Below, one piece after another: positions 58,124 to 64,000 of a DNA stretch of 64,000 nt (positions are counted from its first letter, which is position 1; each line of letters begins with the position of its first letter). Position numbers and translations under genes: made by a program. Source of the DNA: Crocodylus rhombifer (Eukaryota; Chordata; Crocodylia; Crocodylidae); the NCBI GenBank assembly GCA_038503035.1, contig JAVSML010000027.1, positions 1,894,791-1,958,790 on the forward strand. The letters are read 5' to 3'. The notes under the pieces are model-generated. The model saw nothing but the letters and a program-made list of their open reading frames with translations, ran no database searches and was not told the origin of the DNA.

Positions 58124-60558
58124 AGAATGTCTGGGAGGAGAATGTTTTCAGTGCAGGATCCTTGACTCTAAACCTCACTTCCCTTGCTGGCCTGACAGAG
58201 CCCAGGTCTGTTGACCTTCAGTGCACAGCATTATTCCCAACTGTTTACTCAGGCCTTTGCCTGAGGTGATGGTTGTGCAGTATATTTGCTGTGTTTACAT
58301 CTTAATTAGAGGACTTAGTCCATTTTTAGTCTGACTTTGGCAATTAATTATACATAGAGTATAAGAATTTCTGCAACTACACACCACTGCTATAAATGCC
58401 ATTATAAAGATCTCAACATAAATAAATAAAAGAAAAATAACACATACTGATGAGGAAATTGATGAAACTACTGGTTTCGTAGTAAAGGCAGCTCTGAATT
58501 TTAGTTTTATTTTGTTAATTCTTCAATATTAACAGTAAAAGTGGGAATCATGAAACATCTTCTACTCAGTGCAGGGTCATTTCAGCCCCAGTAAGGCAGG
58601 ATCATTCTTCACAGTGTTTTATTCAATGCCTTTTGCAGTTTTGTATTCTAGTGTTTTAAACAACAGCTCTTCCACAACTTTCTTTGCAGATTATACTATA
58701 GTTTGAAAGATTTCCAAGTCAGGAAATCTTCCTGGTATTCAACTATTTTTTTTTAACTTAATTCCATTATTACAAGTTAGACCCTCTTGCTCCACCTAGA
58801 TAATTTCTTTCCTTCACAGTTATTAACAGCCCACATTAATTCACAGATTCAGGACACATTCTCTTGCTCTCAAATCTTGTATTTGGGGAACAAAGAGGAG
58901 AAAACATTTAAAAAGTAAGGGGTTCAGATCATATTTTTCTTCTCATTCTCTTTCAGTCTCCCTTATACTTTTAGAGAATAAAGGCCCTGGAAGTCCTGGT
59001 TCTCCAAATACCCTCTCTTCCTTTCTATGTCTTTCTTAGACGCTCACCAGGCTGGCCTCAGGCTAGTTTCATAATCATCAAGAAAAAAACCAAACCTGAT
59101 GTTCAGCATGAGATCATAACACAGTGATCTCACTCTGAACATTACCTTTCATTACAGCAGCTCTATTGACTTCTTTGCTTAGAACAGTTTGAATTTCCCA
59201 CCAGCTCAGTTGTGTGATATTTGGCCTCTTTTAGGCTAGGTAGTTCTTCATAGCATGAGTCTACAGGGCAAAGAGTAGAAAGCTCATGAGCCCTGGGGGC
59301 TTGTTTAAAAGAGTCTGCAACCCTAGCAAAAAGTTTGCTACAGCTCTTGTTTACAAAGAAGCAGAGTATTATAATCCTATCACTTTGGGGGTACAATATC
59401 ACCTATTTCCAGCTAGTGCTTTGAGTTAGATTCAGAACCCAGGGAGCCAAACCTGTAATAGTTTAACGGCTCTAGAGTTACATTGATTCATAACCATACT
59501 GGTAAAATACCAGTCTCATTTGTTTGTTTGTAAGAGTGTTTTTTTCCCTCCCTACAGCACATACAAGATTTTTTTTCATAGTGGGATTTAACACCCCCTC
59601 TCCCCCCCTCCCCCCACCCCCACTTACAAATGTTATCTCTTTTTAAATAGAACCTCCTTGGAAAAAAGGGAGGCAATGACTTTTTTCTTTGAAGTATGTT
59701 TGCATCCAAGAGCACTGTGGGATACAAGTTCAGGTTTCAGAAAGCCAGGACAGCTAAGATTAATTATAGTAGTGAATTGTCTGCAAAGACTCTCCATAGA
59801 TGCACTCTAAGCAGTGGGATTTTTTTTCTGTTCTGTGAAATGTTTGCTTGCCATTTAGTGAACAGCATGCAACACACACATACAAAGCTCCTTGTCTACA
59901 ACTGAGATGTAGTAGGTAAATTATGCAAAGCAATGTAAGTTCCTTATGATCATTCTCAAGCAGTGAAGCCCATCCCACCAACCACAGCAAAGGACAGACC
60001 AATATTTGAAGCATCTCTTTTCCTAAGAGAGGCTACCTCATGCAGTAAAATCTTCATGTGCAAATTAATAGAAATAACACTGAGAGCAGGGAGAGATCAC
60101 TTCAAATATTCTACTGCAGCAGTAACTGGGGGTGCCGGTAATTAAAAATAGTTTTGGGTTGTCCCCCCCCCCCCCCCGCTTTCTTTTTTAGAAAAGTAAT
60201 CTCTTTTCCAATTTGTCTGCTTTCATTGTTTCATATGTACTCAAAAGTCATCTCTTGAATGTTTCTTTCTGACTGGAATTACACTGTATCTTCCAGGTGC
60301 TTAGGACTATTTAGATAGGCCTAGAGACACTAATTTAAGTTTGTTCCCCAATTTAATTTAGAAATAACCTCTTTCTGCACTCCACCCTTTTTTCCACCCA
60401 TCCTAAATACCTAGGCATGCAACTTTCTTCTTACCCCACATCTCTGGGTATCTCCAGTTATGACTCCTTTTCCATCTTTTACTCCACATACACAGTTGAA
60501 TAGCAAAAGATACCACTATGTAGACCTGTAGATAGGATCTGTCTTCTGTCCTGGGCTC
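58124..60558. other. AT-rich unique sequence with homopolymer runs
   Basis: No supported gene. A pyrimidine run with CCCCCCTCCCCCCACCCCCAC lies near 59602-59622 and a C15 run at 60163-60177. Minus-strand frames of 79-84 codons have no domain. Confidence 0.5.
60163..60177. repeat. C15 homopolymer
   Basis: Fifteen consecutive C after GGGTTGT. A possible sequencing or assembly length-error site. Confidence 0.95.
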
Positions 60559-60959
60559 AGAGCTGGCCTGAGAAAAAATGGCACCCAGAGCAAACTTGTA
60601 TTTTGGTGCTTCCCCTCCCACTCCCGCTTCCCTCCCCAAGTCAGTGCTGCTGCTGCAGGCAGAGGCAGGCAGGCAGGGGCACTGCAGTCTGATGTAGAGG
60701 CAGAGCAGCATGGTGCACTGGGCAAGCAGGATCCGCTGCTGCCACCTGCATTACCCAGCTCAGCTCCTCCTCAGCAGCTACTGGAGGTGGGGGCAAAGGC
60801 TGGGCTGAGGACTGCTGTGAGCATGGGCTACTCACGTGTGTGTGCATGGGCATGCGCGTGTGTGTGCGTGCATGTGTGTGGTGCCCACCCTCCCCCCCAC
60901 ACCCAACCATGGTGTCCTAGGCAGTTGCCCATGTTGCCCTACCTGAAAGCCAGCTCTTT
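60559..60959. mobile_element. Nonautonomous hAT-type element with exact 8-bp TSD, 401 bp
   Basis: Flanked by ctgggctc at 60551-60558 and at 60960-60967, identical at all 8 positions. Left end AGAGCTGGCCTG, inverted right end AAAGAGCTGGCTTT. The right part includes GGTGTCCTAGGCAGTTGCCC, typical of a vertebrate hAT family with CTAGGGCACC wording. A GTGTGTGCATG tract lies inside (60835-60881). Overlapping 69-102 codon frames on the minus strand have no domain. Confidence 0.85.
60835..60881. repeat. Alternating purine-pyrimidine (GT/GC)n tract
   Basis: About 47 bases made of GTGTGTGTGCATG, GCATGCGCGTGTGTGTGCG and GTGCATGTGTGTG, nearly all alternating purine-pyrimidine, favourable for Z-DNA. Confidence 0.85.
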
Positions 60960-61459
60960 CTGGGCTCTCCCATTATTAGCTGCTCCTGCACTGAGGAGCT
61001 GACATACAGATGTAAAAGTGACCTTTACAGCAGTCTCCAACCTGTCCTTCCTTGATCGCCATTAGTCATGGAAGCTTCTCAAAGCAAAGCTAGCCTTGTT
61101 TGTCCTTTACTCTTCTCTCAAGTGCACACTGCTCCTTCCAAATTTCTTCTCCCTCTTTAGCCTACTCAAGCTTTGAGGAAGAGACAGGTTGGAAATACCT
61201 GGATGCATGTTAAGAGAGAGAGCCGGGGTAGGAAAATTTCTAAAGGTTGTAATTTACTTCGGCAAACTCCCATGCCGAAAAACAGTCAACTCTTTGAAGC
61301 TAGTGTATGACTTCAGTTGCTGCTATTCTACCCATTTTAGTCTGACCATTCCCTTCATGCCAGTGAAAATAGTATGTAGTATTAAGTGCACAACTCCTCC
61401 AGGTTCATCCATCTCTCTCCTCTCTCTCTCTCTCCCCCTAGATAATAGAAATGGTGGTT
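60960..61459. other. Unique sequence with a (CT)n run
   Basis: (TC)n-rich run at 61413-61437. The 109-codon plus-strand frame at 61189-61518 runs into the hairpin and has no domain. Confidence 0.45.
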
Positions 61460-61703
61460 GGTGGGGAAATGGTGGCTCCCTCAACCTCAGGTACACCACT
61501 GAGGTTGAGGGAAGTTAAATACTATCCTAGCCACCAAGTTGGTGGGATATATCTATGGATATATATCTATAGATCTATCTATCTATATGGCTAGATAGAT
61601 AGATCTATAGATATATCGCACCAACTTGGTGGCTAGGATAGTATTTAACTTCTCTCAATCTCAGTGGAGAATCTGAGGTTGAGGGAACCACCATTTCCCC
61701 ACC
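61460..61703. repeat. Long near-perfect hairpin, 244 bp
   Basis: The left arm from GGTGGGGAAATGGTGGCTCC (61460) to AGATCTATCTATCTA (ending 61585) is the reverse complement of the right arm, TAGATAGATAGATCT (61592) to CACCATTTCCCCACC (ending 61703). Only about six bases are left unpaired at the tip; mismatches are few and mostly in the GTACACC/ATTCTCC region. Each arm holds a smaller stem, e.g. CCCTCAACCTCAG and CTGAGGTTGAGGG in the left arm. No TSD or known TIR seen. Confidence 0.93.
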
Positions 61704-62001
61704 GAGAATGCTCAAGAGGCTCTTACGGACCTTTCCAAGATGGATACATTTTGAAAAATTCCCTCTTTTAGTACAATGGGGTTACACCAGCAATATTCCC
61801 TAAAATGCTATGGCAAAATTATGCCCATGGCAGTTTCATTCTCTATGATTTGCATATAATCCCCACTATAAGCCATCTACCAGACAAGAACCTGAGAGCT
61901 CCACAAACAAAAAGGCCTTTACCACTTGGGCTGAAACAGCTGGTAGCAATAAAATACTGTTATCTGCAATGTAGGCTGTGGAGAATACAACACACCTAGA
62001 C
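61704..62001. other. Unique sequence, nothing recognised
   Basis: Spacer between the hairpin and a hAT-type element. No supported gene. Confidence 0.45.
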
Positions 62002-62181
62002 CAGTGGTCTCCAAAGTGGGGTGCACGCACATCAGGGGGTGCGCAAGACGATCCATCGGGGTGCGGGAAGAAAATATTAGAACTTCTATTTCTATTTATA
62101 TGAATATACATATATTGAGGGTGCGTGCTCAAAAATTTTTTACTGATGGGGTGTGTGATCAAAAAAGTTTGGAGACCACTG
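62002..62181. mobile_element. Nonautonomous hAT-type element, 180 bp
   Basis: Left end CAGTGGTCTCCAAAGT and inverted right end CAGTGGTCTCCAAACT match at 15 of 16. Flanks acctagac (61994-62001) and acctagat (62182-62189) are an 8-bp TSD matching at 7 of 8. Contains GGGGTGCACGCACATCAGGG, typical of a common vertebrate hAT MITE. Low divergence between TIRs and between TSD copies suggests it is fairly young. Confidence 0.92.
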
Positions 62182-62500
62182 ACCTAGATGGTACATTACA
62201 CGCTTTGCTGCTGGATCAACTGAGCCTGAATTTTGAGGTCTACTAGGGTTCAAATTCCAATACGGGCCACTGCTTTGCAAAAACCTGCACAGTAATTCCA
62301 CCACAGTAACCTTCACAAATTGAATCAGCTAGTAGATAAAAACTCCAAAAAGCCCTGCTGAAGTGCACGAGCTATACAGACACAGGGGAGTCAGGTCAAA
62401 CTGATGCGATTCCTCTTCCAGTAAAAGCACTGTTTCCCCTCCCCCCATGCACACATCTGTCATCAGCCAAAAATGCAGGCTTCTATGAACAGCTAATCAC
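62182..62500. other. Unique sequence, nothing recognised
   Basis: No supported gene. Confidence 0.45.
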
Positions 62501-62665
62501 TAATAATAATGTCTCACAGAGCACTTTTCATCAATAGATCTCAAAGTATTTGCATCATTAAGTTGGTGGGGAAGACTGAATGATTTGCCCCAAGTCACCC
62601 AACAAGTCAGAAATGGGACCCAAGTCTCCAGAGTACTAGTCCACTGCTCTTTCCATGAGGTCACA
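62501..62665 (+). repeat. MIR-like (CORE-SINE) repeat
   Basis: TAATAATGTCTCACAGAGCA, then ATTTGCCCCAAGTCACCCAA, AGTCAGAAATGGGACCCAAG and AGTACTAGTCCACTGCTCT follow the order of the reptilian MIR/CORE-SINE consensus ('tgacttgcccaaggtcac ... agtcagtggcagagc ... gaacccaggtctcc ... cagtccagtgctct'). The gaaactgaggca box is reduced to GGGGAAGACTGAATG. Old and noncoding; the 64-codon minus-strand frame across it is fortuitous. Confidence 0.8.
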
Positions 62666-64000
62666 TTAGCAGTAGCAGTATGTGGTTTGGCCATGAGAGG
62701 GGAACATTACACACAGCCTATTCATTAAAGAAGTTTTTTATTTTGTGACCAGATGTGCAGGCCTTTATGCCTTTATGGATTAGTGGCTGCAATCTCTGAG
62801 GTCTACTAGAATGAAAAATTAAGGCCAATGGTATGGCATTGTCTCATTTCACATATTATATTAGGGCTAAAAGTTACCATTAAAATAAGGGGAGCTAACA
62901 AGCTCCCTTAAAATTATATCACAATCCAAATAACACATGTAAGTGGGTATTAATCTGAGAATTTCTTACAAATGTTTTAGCACAATGAACTTAAACCTGA
63001 TTTTTGCCCCCCTGGGGAAAAAAGAGAAGCTGTTTTAATAAAGGCCAGTGTAACTTTACTGAACATCAGGTAACACTGTAGCAAAATCTCCCCCTTTCCA
63101 CCCACTCGCACCCCCCACTGCCAAAAAAAGAAATCTGTATAACATGATTCAGAGTACTCTTGAGTAGTTTGCCGTCTTACAAAATAGCTCCTCTCTTTGT
63201 GCAGTAAAATAGTGAACAGCAGTTTTGCCTTTGCTGTTCAACTTAGGCAAATATATGTTCCACTTTAAAATATTCAGGAACCACTTAAAATGTACTTCAG
63301 TCTAAGCAGAAGGTAATCCAGATGATAATCAAATTTCCTTGGAAACAAGCAAATAAATTCCTAGAGATTTTTTAAAATAGTAAATTAAAACATATAGTTC
63401 ATTTTTACTATGCTAAAAAAGTCCAATTCATTGTCTGCAGACTGCAATAGTGTGTCATGAGGTGTTAAACATTTTATGGGCATGGCAGTCAAATGCTACA
63501 AATAGTTGCTTTGAAATACCATAATAAAAGGTAAAACCAAGATTAAAAAAAAATCTTTATGCCATCATACAGTAACATGACAACCTATCATCCACTATTA
63601 GACAAAACAACTCAAAATAGTTCTGGCAGATTTGGGACTAGCAGTTAAAAATAAAAATAGCAATGTAAAAGCATGAAAACAGTTTTGCTATTATGTTTTA
63701 AGACAATAATAAACCCTTAAAGCTCCCAGTGATTTCTTTGGCTAGTGTAAACAACTGTTGCCAATCAACTCTGAAATATGTAATTCATTCGGATTCTGAG
63801 TGTCCTAACTTAAGGCAAACTCTATGAAACCAAAAGTAATATTATCTGCCATAAACTATTCTTTTCATTAAGTAGCAATGGGAATACACATCTCTGTTTC
63901 ATAGCCACTCTGGAACTGTGCATGCAGGCTGCAGAAATGTTCATACTTTACAATATAGCTCTAATTTTACAAAAAAAACTTTTCCTTAAAACCAATTACT
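62666..64000. other. AT-rich unique sequence, no gene seen
   Basis: No recognised repeats, RNA genes or open frames to the end of the window. Confidence 0.5.

Overview
This 64 kb window looks like gene-poor, noncoding DNA from a sauropsid amniote, most likely a crocodilian, with turtle as the alternative. The grounds are a 5'-truncated CR1 LINE with an open reverse-transcriptase frame and a tail of ATCTATGA octamers, older CR1 and MIR-like SINE remnants, several types of nonautonomous DNA transposon, a vertebrate U2 snRNA fragment, AT-rich single-copy sequence, and no bacterial-style operons. Species is an inference; no host gene is visible to anchor it. Apart from the CR1 frame (35382-36539) I find no convincing protein-coding exon. 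The other long open frames lie in GC-rich transposon cores, often on both strands at once, or in unique DNA with no recognisable domain.

Layout. 1-4.3 kb is AT-rich unique sequence. 4.3-5.8 kb holds a hAT-type element and a GGCTAGG-TIR element cut by a 10-base assembly gap. 8.0-8.2 kb holds a TA-rich satellite abutting a U2 snRNA 5' fragment. 8.8-16.9 kb is a patchwork of palindromic repeats, a MIR-like remnant and a CpG-rich TIR element flanked by TA. 19.7-24.9 kb has three TACACATG-type palindromic elements or relatives and a 0.96 kb foldback element with 250-bp arms. 25-32.7 kb is largely featureless. 32.8-39.1 kb has two hAT elements, then a 2.2 kb GGCTAGG element split by the CR1 insertion, then a diverged relative. 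41-43 kb has a palindromic repeat, a CR1 tail and a Tigger-like element with a GC-rich core. 44-50 kb has a small hAT, a possible ancient repeat, an inverted pair of TTGTAGC elements and a 60-bp tandem duplication. 50.6-52 kb is the best candidate for conserved regulatory DNA. 53-58.1 kb has a hAT and three more GGCTAGG/GGCCAGG elements. 60.5-62.7 kb has two hATs with good target-site duplications (TSDs), a 244-bp hairpin and a MIR-like SINE.

The window therefore reads as an intron or intergenic desert whose history can be ordered from insertions: the CR1 landed inside a GGCTAGG element after that element was in place. Eight candidate hAT elements were examined: six carry 8-bp flanking duplications matching at 6 to 8 positions, one two-ended element (44186-44411) lacks a convincing duplication, and one is a single end (21178). 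One GGCTAGG copy is flanked by TAA on both sides and one by TAT, which suggests a PIF/Harbinger-like mechanism. I see no operon, CRISPR array, tRNA, rRNA or complete RNA gene. Family names come from motif recognition only; no database search or alignment was run.
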